From Verticillium longisporum (Eukaryota > Ascomycota > Sordariomycetes > Glomerellales > Plectosphaerellaceae), in the NCBI GenBank assembly GCA_019188255.1, contig JAETXT010000015.1:1116001-1180000 (forward strand): a stretch of DNA of 64,000 bases, read 5' to 3'. The position numbers and the translations under genes were made by a program. The notes under the pieces were generated by a model. It made no database searches and had not been told where the DNA came from. It was given only the letters and a program-made list of their open reading frames with translations. Below are positions 33,127 to 42,251 of this stretch, piece by piece (positions within the stretch are counted from its first letter, which is position 1; each line of letters opens with the position of its first letter).

Positions 33127-34779
33127 ATGTCTCCGCCCTCACAAGAACGTCAATTACAGCTTGCTCTTCAGGCTATTCAAAATGACCCAGATCTCAGTAT
33201 ACGCGCTGCGACAAATATCTTTGGTGTTCCCCGAATGACCTTGACGCGTCGACTACGCGGTATTACTTCGCAACGCGACAGGATCCCCCTCAATCGAAAT
33301 TTGACGGAGCTCGAGGAGTTAACGATTGTTCAATACATACTTGAGCTAAATTCCCGAGCATTTCCTCCCCGGCTTTGTGAGGTTGAAGATATGGCTAATC
33401 GACTGCTAGCCGACCGCGACGCGCCGAGTGTCGGGAAGCGCTGGGCCTCAAACTTCGTCAGGCGACAACCAGAGCTTAAGACGCGTTTCTTTCGCAGATA
33501 TGACTATCAGAGAGCCCAATGCGAAGATCCCGAGGCAATTCGCGATTGGTTCGCGCTCGTAAAGAACACAATCGCCAAATACGGTATCGCGGAGCCTGAT
33601 ATCTATAACTTCGATGAGACTGGGTTTACGATGGGCGTTATCGGGTCCGGAATGGTCGTTACGAACGCCGAAAGACGTTCTAATACGAAAATGGTCCAAC
33701 CAGGAGGTCGGGAATGGGTGACAGTGATCCAAGGCGTTGGCGCAGACGGGTGGTGTGTCCCGCCGTTCATCATTATGGCGGGCAAAAATCACCTCTCAAG
33801 CTGGTACGAAGACAGCCCTCTACCTCACGACTGGGTAATCGCTACGACAGACAAAGGCTGGACAACAAATGAGAAAGGTCTAGAATGGATTCAGCATTTT
33901 GACAAGCATACCAAGCCCCGTCGGTCGGCCGGATATCGCCTCCTTATCCTAGATGGGCACCAAAGTCACCATTCCGTTGAGTTCGAGCTCTACTGCAAGG
34001 AAAACAACATCATTACGCTATGCATGCCTCCCCATTCATCTCACCTACTTCAACCTCTTGATGTTGGCTGTTTTGGCCCGCTAAAGCAGGCCTACGGTCG
34101 GCAAATTGAGAAGAAGATGAGGGCAGGTACAAGCCACATCACGAAGGAGGACTTCTTTCCCGCGTTTTTCGCAGCTTTCAAAGAAGCTATGACGGAAAGG
34201 AATATCAAGGGGGTTCAGAGGTGCTGGGCTTGTCCCAATGAGCCCCGAAATTGTGGTTTCAAAGCTGGATGTGAAGCTACGGACACCGACGCCCGTCGAG
34301 GGGTCCCCGATACATCAGAACCTTGGGTCTCCCAAACGCCTCACAACCCGATTGAAGCTAGCTGTCAGTCAGAGTTTATTAAAGGTCGAATCGCCCGACA
34401 CCAAGGAAGCTCTCCGACGTCGATTCTTAACGCTATAGACCACTTTACCAAGGGGACGCGTGGAATCATGCATCAACTCGCCCTATTGAAGTCGGAGAAC
34501 CAGATCCTTCGAGACGAGAACGCGACACTCAGCAAGCGTCGGAGAGCTAAGAAAACACGTCTCAGGCAAGGAGGGAGTCTAACTCTAGGTGAGGGACAGG
34601 AGATACAAACCAATATCGAGGTTCAGGTCCAGATAAATGAGGAAACGCGTCAGAGAAGCAGTCGCCAACCAAGGGACGGGACGAAGAAACGGCGCTGCGG
34701 TGTCTGCGGCGAGCCTGGACATAATGCGCGAACTTGTCAGCTGGAGACGAGGGCTTCTGAAGAAGAGGATTTCAAGTAG
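33127..34779 (+). CDS. Fot1/pogo-like DDE transposase
   Basis: Intact transposase of 550 residues in one exon. The N-terminus has a Psq/CENP-B-type helix-turn-helix, with LSIRAATNIFGVPRMTLTRR at about residues 24-43. A second CENP-B HTH region includes KRWASNFVRRQPELKTRFFR. The DDE_1 catalytic core shows IYNFDETGFTMGV, LLILDGHQSHHS and SSHLLQPLDVGCFGPLKQAY, giving three candidate metal-binding Asp residues. A C-terminal CCHC knuckle CGVCGEPGHNARTC ends the chain. It lies within matching inverted repeats with no stop or frameshift, so it may be autonomous. Known fungal relatives are Fot1, Pot2/Pot3 and Tan1. Confidence 0.95.
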   Translation: MSPPSQERQLQLALQAIQNDPDLSIRAATNIFGVPRMTLTRRLRGITSQRDRIPLNRNLTELEELTIVQYILELNSRAFPPRLCEVEDMANRLLADRDAPSVGKRWASNFVRRQPELKTRFFRRYDYQRAQCEDPEAIRDWFALVKNTIAKYGIAEPDIYNFDETGFTMGVIGSGMVVTNAERRSNTKMVQPGGREWVTVIQGVGADGWCVPPFIIMAGKNHLSSWYEDSPLPHDWVIATTDKGWTTNEKGLEWIQHFDKHTKPRRSAGYRLLILDGHQSHHSVEFELYCKENNIITLCMPPHSSHLLQPLDVGCFGPLKQAYGRQIEKKMRAGTSHITKEDFFPAFFAAFKEAMTERNIKGVQRCWACPNEPRNCGFKAGCEATDTDARRGVPDTSEPWVSQTPHNPIEASCQSEFIKGRIARHQGSSPTSILNAIDHFTKGTRGIMHQLALLKSENQILRDENATLSKRRRAKKTRLRQGGSLTLGEGQEIQTNIEVQVQINEETRQRSSRQPRDGTKKRRCGVCGEPGHNARTCQLETRASEEEDFK

Positions 34780-34838
34780 TTTCAATTGATTTAAGGCGTT
34801 AGGGTTCACCGGGATGCTGCTGTCGTCGCATGGTCGTG

Positions 34839-34886
34839 GTCAGGTGGCCCACTTGCTTGTTTGGCCCACTTGCTTATCATGCACGT
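34839..34886 (-). repeat. right terminal inverted repeat of the Fot1-like element
   Basis: Perfect 48-base inverse of 33028-33075, with the same doubled AAGCAAGTGGGCCA motif on the minus strand. Confidence 0.95.
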
Positions 34887-34888
34887 TA

Positions 34889-35259
34889 GGAGCGTTAAAG
34901 ATGCACTCGGCATGGCCGGAACTCGATCACAACAGGGGACATTAGCCACGCAGGTAGATTCAATTTCAAAATAAAGCGTGGATTGAATCATGGTCTAGTC
35001 CTGAAATCTCACACTGGCCTATTTTCGACATGAACTTGAAGGCAATTACTCAACTCAAGGTGGTTGGTTGGTTGATGCTTGCTGACACAGATAAGGTAGC
35101 ATCCTTCACAAGCGCTCAAACTGGCATGGCGTCATCACAGGCGCAAATGGTGTTTCCTGTCAATGTGAAAACGTACCAGCACATAACAAGATCACAGGCA
35201 GCACACATCATCAGCGGAAAACAAGTTGATAGGAGACACAGACATTGAGAATTTTAGTC
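34889..35259. other. short intergenic region right of the transposon
   Basis: About 370 bases that should hold the histidine phosphatase promoter. No motif was recognised. Confidence 0.5.
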
Positions 35260-35901
35260 ATGGCACCCATCATCTACCTCGTCCGTCACGCCGAGGCGGA
35301 GCACAACATCTCCAAAGACTTCACAATACGAGACCCGCCCCTCACTACAGCCGGCAAGGCCCAGGCATCGACTCTTGCTGCCACTCTGCCCGAGCCAGCG
35401 TCCATCGACGTCGTGATCACGTCTCCGCTGACGCGCACGCTACAAACCACCATCGCCGGCTTTCCGCACCTCGCGCGAGGGGGTGAGACGGGCGGCGCGC
35501 AGCTCATCATCGACGCAGACCTCCAAGAGCGCAGCAACCTTCCCTGCGACACCGGGTCGGAACGTGCGGATCTGGAAAAGGCGTTTCCGCATCTCGATTT
35601 CGGACACTTGGGGGAGGACTGGCTGGTCAAGGAGGGGTTCTATGCCGCTGATGATGAGGCCGTCGCGAAACGAGCGCAACGGTTCCGCGACAGGTTGCGC
35701 GATATTGCGGCGTCTCTGGATCAAGGAGGAGATCGAGCGGGCGGCGAGGGACGGGGTGCGAACATAGTCGTAGTCACGCATGGCGTGTTCATGAAATTCC
35801 TCGCTGAAGACCAGTCCATCGATCTGCCCAAGGCTGGATGGAAAGCATTCGGGCTGGGTAACAGGGAGGATGGAGGGGCTGTGCTTGTGGCGCAGGAGTG
35901 A
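35260..35901 (+). CDS. histidine phosphatase (phosphoglycerate mutase-like) superfamily protein
   Basis: A single-exon gene of 213 residues from the ATG at 35260. The start YLVRHAEAEHNI contains the catalytic RHxE-type motif with the phosphorylated His at about residue 9. LTTAGKAQA and VITSPLTRTLQTT follow as in the family. The second catalytic His is in VVVTHGVFMKFLAED. No signal peptide or membrane segment is visible. The length fits the small cytosolic fungal phosphatases in this superfamily; the substrate is unknown. A Fot1-like element ends 374 bases upstream. Confidence 0.88.
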   Translation: MAPIIYLVRHAEAEHNISKDFTIRDPPLTTAGKAQASTLAATLPEPASIDVVITSPLTRTLQTTIAGFPHLARGGETGGAQLIIDADLQERSNLPCDTGSERADLEKAFPHLDFGHLGEDWLVKEGFYAADDEAVAKRAQRFRDRLRDIAASLDQGGDRAGGEGRGANIVVVTHGVFMKFLAEDQSIDLPKAGWKAFGLGNREDGGAVLVAQE

Positions 35902-36041
35902 AGCCCGCCGTCGAAACGTTAGGACATCACGGCCACGTGCGTCGGAGCCTCAGCACGCCCCTCGAAGCCTTTCAACGAGGGTACTGCAAGAGATCGTTTG
36001 ACCACACAATTTTTCACATGCCAGGGTGTTTTCTTCTCTGA

Positions 36042-37153
36042 GGCACGAGTCAATTGTTTTGCTGGGATGTCGGCTGTGGCTGGGAGAGCCGGCATACGAC
36101 CCGAGAGATTGCCAAATTCGGCGACAAGAAGCGCCTCCAAGCCTTGGCTGTACAGCAGGCGAACCCCGCGCTAACCGTCACAACGTCTTCCGAGCACGTA
36201 GGACGACAGACAACAGTGAATCCTTCCGATGAGAAGGAGAGCCAACCTGCGAGTGCTGATGGCCAGCTCGTGACAAGGCCAGAAAGTATCGTTTTGACAA
36301 TCCACGAAGCAACCCTATGCCCCGCCAGAGCGAACGAACAGGGAACATGCGATCCTGGAATTGAAATTCTAGGGAATGCGCCGCATGTCAGTCATGCCGA
36401 GCCGTCTCCCGCGTCGCTTGATACCTTTGGAAGTGAAGATTTCAAGGCTGAAAACATGGACACAGCGCGCCGGAAGCGACCTAGAACACTCGTCGGTTCT
36501 TGCAGAGAGTTGGTCGATTGGCTTCGAGTCACATTTCCTGCTACCATGGCCGTCTTGTCGCATCTTCCCTTGGCACTCATCCCTTTCGCCTTTGCCATGT
36601 TTGTGCTCGTGCAGGCGCTGGTGTCGAAGCACTGGGTGGCCACGTTTGCGTACGGGTGGAAACACTGGGTCGACAAGACGGGCGTTGTAGGTGGTATCGG
36701 CGGCATGGGATTTCTATCTGTCGTTCTGTGTAATGTGAGTTTCTCTCGGCGGGAGCGCCTCGTCTCCATACGAATAGGGGCAGTGTCGAGGTCTGACATG
36801 TGCGTCCTTGTTAGTTTGCCGGCACCAACATTGGCACTACGATTCTCTTGTCGCGCGTCATCCAGACATGGGAGGAGATACATCGCGTCGGCGGCTCGCA
36901 GATCGACAGCCGCACCTTTTGGGCCACGGTGTACAGCATGGCCATTGGCGTCAACTATGGTGCCTTTAGCGCAGCGTTCAGCGCATCGCTGGCCGGGCTG
37001 CTGTGGCGCGACATTCTCGCGAGGAAGGATATTGAGGTCACCAACCTCGACTTTGCGCGGTTCAATCTGCCGATCATCAGCGTGTCCATGATTGTAGGTT
37101 TGGCGGTGCTGACCATACAAGTCCACATCACGCCAGATGGGACGGTGAGTTGA
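36042..37153 (+). pseudogene. 5'-truncated ArsB/NhaD-type membrane transporter
   Basis: C-terminal part of a fungal anion/Na+ transporter of the arsenite-pump/NhaD superfamily. The frame opens abruptly after a TGA at 36039-36041 with LFCWDVGCGW and TREIAKFGDKK, which in full-length relatives lies in the middle of the protein. A cytosolic loop follows, then membrane segments around LPLALIPFAFAMFVLVQALV and GGIGGMGFLSVVLC. After a 36735-36814 intron comes FAGTNIGTTILLSRVI, typical of the last third, ending near 37153. There is no ATG close to the start, and about 300 N-terminal residues that relatives have are absent. The 142 bases upstream reach the histidine phosphatase gene. The final GTGAGT just before the stop could also be a donor site. 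I judge it a remnant, though residual expression is possible. Confidence 0.75.
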
Positions 37154-38357
37154 ACCACTGGAGCTCGGCTGTCGTGGGCGGCTGTGCAGAGGTGAAGTCG
37201 GTTGAGGTATTCCAGGTCGAACTCATGTCGTGACACGATTCGTATCAGGGTTCGGACTCACAGGAAGGAGCATCGCCTCCAAGATGGAGTTGGCAAGGGG
37301 GAGGCTTTCATGGTGTAATCAATCATGCTGCACATATGCTTATGATAGCACAGAAAGTCTAATGCGAAAAATGACCCATTGGGATTCCGGCGACAAGGGA
37401 GCTTGCGCTGTGGGTTGGCGTCGGGATTCCATGACATGGTGCCATTGTAGGTGCGCGATGATGCCCCACGGGGATCCCCGCGAGATTCGAACCTCCCCAA
37501 CGTGCCACGCACGGGAAGGCGACACGGTTGCTGCTGGTACCGCGCAGTCGTGGTCAGGAGAATGGAAAGCGCCTGATTCGACAAGGAGGTCCCGATTTGC
37601 CGATTCATCAAGAAAGGGACGGAGCTCGCGTTTCGCGTTTTGCACCGAGGGGCACGTGAGGTGTAGTTCTTTGGTTCCCTTGGTTCCCTCGAGCGTGGGG
37701 GGTTCCGAACTGGGTCCCCTGTCTGCAGTCCCCATAAGGCGTGTCTTGGGCTGCATGTCTGGACGATGCGGCGGCAGTTGGGGTCGGCTAAACGTGGGCG
37801 CGGACCGGATGGGCGTCACCGCACGATCACCCCAGACTCTGCGTCGCCTTTCAGGGGGCCCTTCAGCGGTGTCAACCCCCTGGATATACGCTTAGCCGGC
37901 ATGCCATGCGCCCCCCCTCCCCTGAGTCCCAGGACGATCGAAGCCGCGCCCAGCTTCCCCCCGCGGATTGCCGAGCTACGTTGCCGCTACCGTGACGGAC
38001 TGCTGCGACGATGAGAATAGGCCTCGTATGATTCGCGGCTACGGTGGAGGCGCCTCTGAACTGTGGCCGCCACGAGTTCGGCAGCGCGGGGGGAGGAGGA
38101 AACTTTTGGGGACGCTGCGAAAGCCTGTTCGGCATCGCGCCTGGCGAAGCTTGGAGCCACTGAATGCGATAAGTAGTCGGTCTCGCCCCTGGGTCTCGGA
38201 GGAGGGGAGAGCCATTCTTGTTCCATCAAACATTCTTGCATGTCCTTGTCGGCTATATCACTACGCCCTCTCTCTCCCCCAGTGCCTCCGAGTCGCATCA
38301 TTGTCCGTTCGAGATACCACCATCTTACGACAACGCCCCAGACAGACACTTGTCACC
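37154..38357. other. intergenic region upstream of the dioxygenase gene
   Basis: About 1.2 kb without a recognised gene. A tRNA B-box-like word occurs at about 37,483-37,493 on the minus strand but no tRNA folds around it (see rejected). The last 200 bases are probably promoter and leader. Confidence 0.55.
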
Positions 38358-39432
38358 ATGGCAGCCAACGGCACCACCAACGGCCACACCAACGGCCACA
38401 CCAACGGCCAGGCCAAGGGCTCGTCCAAGTTCGACCCCAACTTCACACAGCATGTCATTGATCTCATGAGCCCCGAGACGGACCCCCGCCAGCGCGTCAT
38501 CCTCACGTCTCTGATCCGCCACATGCACGACTTTTGCCGCGAGGTCGAGCTGACGCAGGACGAGTGGGTCACGGGCGTCAACTACATCAACTCGCTGGGC
38601 CAGGCGTACAAGAAGAACCGCAACGAGACGTGGCGCGTGTGCGACATTCTGGGCATCGAGTCGTGCGTTTTTCTTTCCCGTCCTTATTTTCTTTTCCTCT
38701 GTTACTTCCCTTCTGCTTCGGCTGCTCTTGGCCTCCAGACCCCAGACTAACAAGACAAGGCTCGTCGACGAGATCAACCACACAGTCGAGATCCCCGACG
38801 GCAAGGCGCCCACGTCGTCGGCCATCCTCGGGCCCTTTTGGTCGCCCGAGACGCCGTTCCGCGACCTCGGCGCCAGCGTCGTGCAGGACATGCCGGCCGA
38901 CGGCCAGCTGACGCACTTCCACGGCGTCATCCGCGACGTCGACACGGGCGCCGGCATCCCCAACGCCGTCTTCGACATGTGGCAGGCGTCGACCAACGGC
39001 AAATACGACGCGCACGACCCGGAGAACCAGTCGCGGCACAACCTGCGCGGCAAGTTCCGCACCGACGCCGCCGGCCGCTTCGACTTTTACTGCCTCAAGC
39101 CGACCGAGTACGCCATCGACACGTCGGGCCCGTCGGCGACGCTGCTGCACATGATGGGCCCCCCCCCCTACCGCCCCGCCCACATCCACATCATGGTCAC
39201 GCACGACGACTTCCTCGGCGTCACGGCCCAGCTGTACCCGCGCGACGACCCCTACCTGTCCACCGACACGGCGTGCGCCGTCAAGGACGACCTGCTGCTG
39301 GACTTTACGCCGCTGACGGGCGACAAGAATGGCGCCGTGCTCGACTGCGAGTACAACGTGACGCTGGCGTCGAAGAAGTACAAGCCCGAGATGACCATGC
39401 TCATGGGCAACGCCAACCAGGACAACTTTTAG
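38358..39432 (+). CDS. intradiol ring-cleavage dioxygenase (catechol or hydroxyquinol 1,2-dioxygenase)
   Basis: Predicted non-haem Fe(III) enzyme opening catechol to cis,cis-muconate, or hydroxyquinol to maleylacetate; 325 residues, cytosolic. Exons are 38358-38662 and 38760-39432. The N-terminus has [11 protein letters not shown] from a 12-nt tandem repeat. A dioxygenase_N helical domain spans about 30-105 ([20 protein letters not shown]). The catalytic domain has [10 protein letters not shown] and the four iron ligands at Tyr184 (NGKYDAHD), Tyr219 (LKPTEYAID), His243 and His245 ([10 protein letters not shown]). The N-terminal domain excludes a protocatechuate 3,4-dioxygenase. The next gene, on the same strand, is a carboxymuconate-type cyclase, so both probably serve the beta-ketoadipate route. 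Confidence 0.92.
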
Positions 39433-40657
39433 GGGAGCGGTTCTGCGGCGTGGGTGGATGGGTGGGAGGAAGCAGACTGCATGCATTGGGTGTAAAAATG
39501 ACGAGCCATGTTTTTAGTTATGCATTTGGTTAATGCTCCATTGGTTAATGCTCCATTGGTTAATGCTCCATTGGTTAATGTTCCATTGGTTAATGTTCCA
39601 TTGGTTATGGTTAATGGTTTTGCACTGTCAAACAATACCTTCAAATACCTGTGGGTTTTCGTCTCAATGTGACTCTCGGCCCTGGGGCATGTATGCGTCA
39701 TCGTGAAAATATACTGAATGGCCAGCTGAACAATATAACCTGCTACTGAAGCTAAGGTACCTACATAGCGGTATAAAACGCAAACGCCCATCCAGTAATA
39801 ACCAACTAGGCCATTCCATCTCGTCATGGTGATCGAAGACAGATCTGCTGGTTCACATCGCACATCACCATCACCATCAACGATGCAGCGACGACCCCGC
39901 ATTTCATCATTGCTCAGGAAGCCGCGACGCAGTGTCGAGACCTGGCAGGAGCTTGTGGGGCTACGTCCTTCTCCAACAGGAAGAATATTCATCCCCCTTT
40001 CGTCTTGGCTGCCGACCTGATCCTCCTCATTCAACCCACTCCAGCTACATGTACTTCACCTACTTTACTTACCTACTTCAGCTTCAGACTCATCGCGTCA
40101 AGCAGCGCAGTGCCCTACCCGCCGTCACGCAGACACCCTGTCGTGCGATGCCGGGTCGGATACGGGAGACAGGCGCCGTCGCACAACACACGCCTTGATT
40201 GAACATGCCGTGCTTCCCCTTCCCACGGCTACCGCACGTCACATCTGCCGCCGCATTTCCCGATCATCCATCCCAGCTGCCCCACACGTCCCACACGAGG
40301 AACACCTAAGGCGCGGGAAAAGGAGGGGGAGGGGCACCAGGGAAGAACCCAAGGGGTCAAAGTAATACCACGTCGCCCGGGTCCAGACAATCTGATAGCA
40401 TCATGTCAGGTCCATTTCCTCTGACCCCAATCCCGGCTTACACCGACCGACGCCGCCCCTCCGTTTGCCGATTTCAGCGCCCGAGGTTCGTGTCTTTTTG
40501 CCAGGTCCATTATTGTTCGCTTCGACATTTTTCTTTGCCATCCTGTTCACTCTCTGTGTCGTGTCCCTTGGCTAGTTACTCCGTCATCGGCTGCCTGTCC
40601 ACTCGGCTTTCCACTCTCTACTTGTTCCTCTACTGACAGCCAGAAACGACGCAGCTC
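39433..40657. other. intergenic region between ring-cleavage genes
   Basis: About 1.2 kb holding the 39.5-kb minisatellite and the promoter/leader of the cyclase gene. No further gene was found. Confidence 0.55.
39528..39610 (+). repeat. 15-nt minisatellite in the 3' flank of the dioxygenase gene
   Basis: Five head-to-tail copies of a 15-nt unit, three reading GGTTAATGCTCCATT and two GGTTAATGTTCCATT, then a partial GGTTATGG. It begins about 95 bases after the stop codon and may be transcribed in the 3' UTR. Confidence 0.95.
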
Positions 40658-41929
40658 ATGCAGTCCTTGACTTCGTTCCTTGTCCGAAGCAATCACATCT
40701 TGGCGTCGGCCAGCCGACTGTCTTCTTCTCTTCGCATAGCGCACCGCAGCCACGCCTGCCGAGCCTTCTCGACGACGCCCAAAATGCCCGTCCATCACCT
40801 CATGATAGGCACCTGGACCCCTCCGGGTGCCATTTTCACCGTCGCTTTTGACGATGAGAAGCTCACCCTCGAGCTCGTCAAACGCACCGAGATTCCCCAA
40901 GATGAACCCATCTCATGGATGACCTTTGATGTTTGTTCCCACGTGCTGCCACATGTTCACATCTCACTGACATGCCCCCCCCAGCACAAGAAGAAGAACA
41001 TTTACGGCGCGGCCATGAAGAAGTGGTCATCCTATGCCGTCGAGTCCCCAACCTCCATCACCCACACGGCCTCCCACCCCATGACCCACGAGCCCGAAGC
41101 CTCGTCCGCCTCGACCAACACGCGCGCCATCTTCCTCCTCGCCGCGCAGAAGCCGCCCTACGCCGTCTACGCGAACCCCTTTTACAACCATGCCGGCCAC
41201 GGCACCGTCTACGGCGTCGACGAGGCCGGCACCCTCGCCGCCGACCCCGTCCACCACTTCCCCCTCGACCCCCACTCGGGCATCCACGGCTCCGTCTTTG
41301 ACCCGACAGAGTCGTACCTCTACTCGGCCGATCTCCGCGCCAACAAGATCTGGACCCACGCCAAGGACCCCGTCACGGGCGCCCTGACCCTGGTTGACGG
41401 CCAGGCCGCCCCCGACGCCGGCGACCACCCGCGCTGGACTGCCATGCACCCCTCGGGCACCCACCTCTACGCCCTCATGGAGGCCTCGAACAAGATCCGC
41501 GTCTACCGCATCAACCCGACCACCCACGTCCCCGAGTACACGGGCGCCCACTACCCCCTCATCCCGCCCGGCATCCCCAACCCCAAGACCATGTACCGCG
41601 CCGACGTCTGCGCCCTGACCCAGTCGGGCCGCTACCTCTTCGCCTCGTCGCGCGCCAACGACTTTGGCCTGACCGGCTACATTGCCGCCTTTAAGCTCCG
41701 CGACGACGGCGAAATCGAGCGCCAAATCTGCCTCAACCCCACCCCGACGAGCGGCGGCCACAGCAACGCCGTCGCCCCGTGCGACTGGTCCGACGAGTGG
41801 GTCGCCATCACCGACGACCAGGAGGGCTGGCTCGACATGTACAGGTGGCAGGATGAGTTCCTCGCGCGCGTCGCCCGCCTGCGCATCCCCGAGCCGGGCT
41901 TCGGCATGAACGCCATCTGGTACGACTAG
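40658..41929 (+). CDS. carboxy-cis,cis-muconate cyclase-like beta-propeller lactonizing enzyme
   Basis: Predicted 3-carboxy-cis,cis-muconate cycloisomerase of the Neurospora CMLE/6-phosphogluconolactonase-like family (seven-bladed propeller). Exons are 40658-40930 and 40985-41929; the 54-nt intron is stop-free, but its removal joins ISWMTFD to HKKKNIYGAAMKKW. The family start is MPVHHLMIGTWTPPGAIFTV at 40784. The frame continues upstream to an ATG at 40658, adding 42 residues with FLVRSNHILASASRLSSSLR and CRAFSTTPK, which looks like a mitochondrial presequence. I annotate the long form of 405 residues. Later motifs include GIHGSVFDPTESYLYSADL, ALMEASNKIRVYRIN and RYLFASSRAND. The upstream dioxygenase gene supports aromatic catabolism. 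Confidence 0.88.
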   Translation: MQSLTSFLVRSNHILASASRLSSSLRIAHRSHACRAFSTTPKMPVHHLMIGTWTPPGAIFTVAFDDEKLTLELVKRTEIPQDEPISWMTFDVCSHVLPHVHISLTCPPQHKKKNIYGAAMKKWSSYAVESPTSITHTASHPMTHEPEASSASTNTRAIFLLAAQKPPYAVYANPFYNHAGHGTVYGVDEAGTLAADPVHHFPLDPHSGIHGSVFDPTESYLYSADLRANKIWTHAKDPVTGALTLVDGQAAPDAGDHPRWTAMHPSGTHLYALMEASNKIRVYRINPTTHVPEYTGAHYPLIPPGIPNPKTMYRADVCALTQSGRYLFASSRANDFGLTGYIAAFKLRDDGEIERQICLNPTPTSGGHSNAVAPCDWSDEWVAITDDQEGWLDMYRWQDEFLARVARLRIPEPGFGMNAIWYD

Positions 41930-42251
41930 TCTCTGCCTGGCCCGATCGCATCGATTGTATTCGATACGGAGGTAGATCAACGGATAGAACAGACAAAGAT
42001 GCCATAGAAGAAGAAGAAGAAGAAGAAGAAAAAAAAGTTATAAATTGAACATGGAACATGAACCCTGCTACCCCTGCCCCTACCCTCTTACCCCTTTCCC
42101 TACCTAGCTAGGCCTGTGTACCTATTGCCATGCCTGCACTCGAGGTTGCGCTCCGCCCCCCAGTCCTTTTCCCCCTCAGCCCTCATTTTGTACATCCGCC
42201 TGCGCCCGAGGCCCAAAACCCTGATCCTACAGCGAAAAAGGACAAGCACAC
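41930..42251. other. intergenic region between convergent cyclase and Mam3-like genes
   Basis: About 320 bases between tail-to-tail genes, including a GAA microsatellite at about 42,007-42,030. Confidence 0.6.
42007..42030 (+). repeat. GAA microsatellite
   Basis: About eight uninterrupted GAA triplets followed by an A-run, 75 bases after the cyclase stop codon. Confidence 0.85.

Larger units (their letters stand above)
33028..34886 (+). mobile_element. complete Fot1/pogo-type DNA transposon
   Basis: A 1,859-bp element bounded by perfect 48-bp terminal inverted repeats and flanked on both sides by TA (33026-33027 and 34887-34888), the target duplication expected of Tc1/mariner-pogo elements. 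It carries one uninterrupted transposase gene. The identical repeats and open gene suggest a recent insertion without RIP-type mutation. It lies about 370 bases upstream of the histidine phosphatase gene, so it may have displaced that gene's promoter elements. Confidence 0.95.

Noticed and set aside
33028..34886. CRISPR-like or phage origin for the repeated motifs in the transposon ends
   Set aside because: The organism is a fungus and the repeats are standard terminal inverted repeats of a pogo-type element.
37470..37500. tRNA-like B box (GGTTCGAATCT) on the minus strand
   Set aside because: The flanking bases do not form a T stem, there is no A box at the right distance and no acceptor stem can be drawn.
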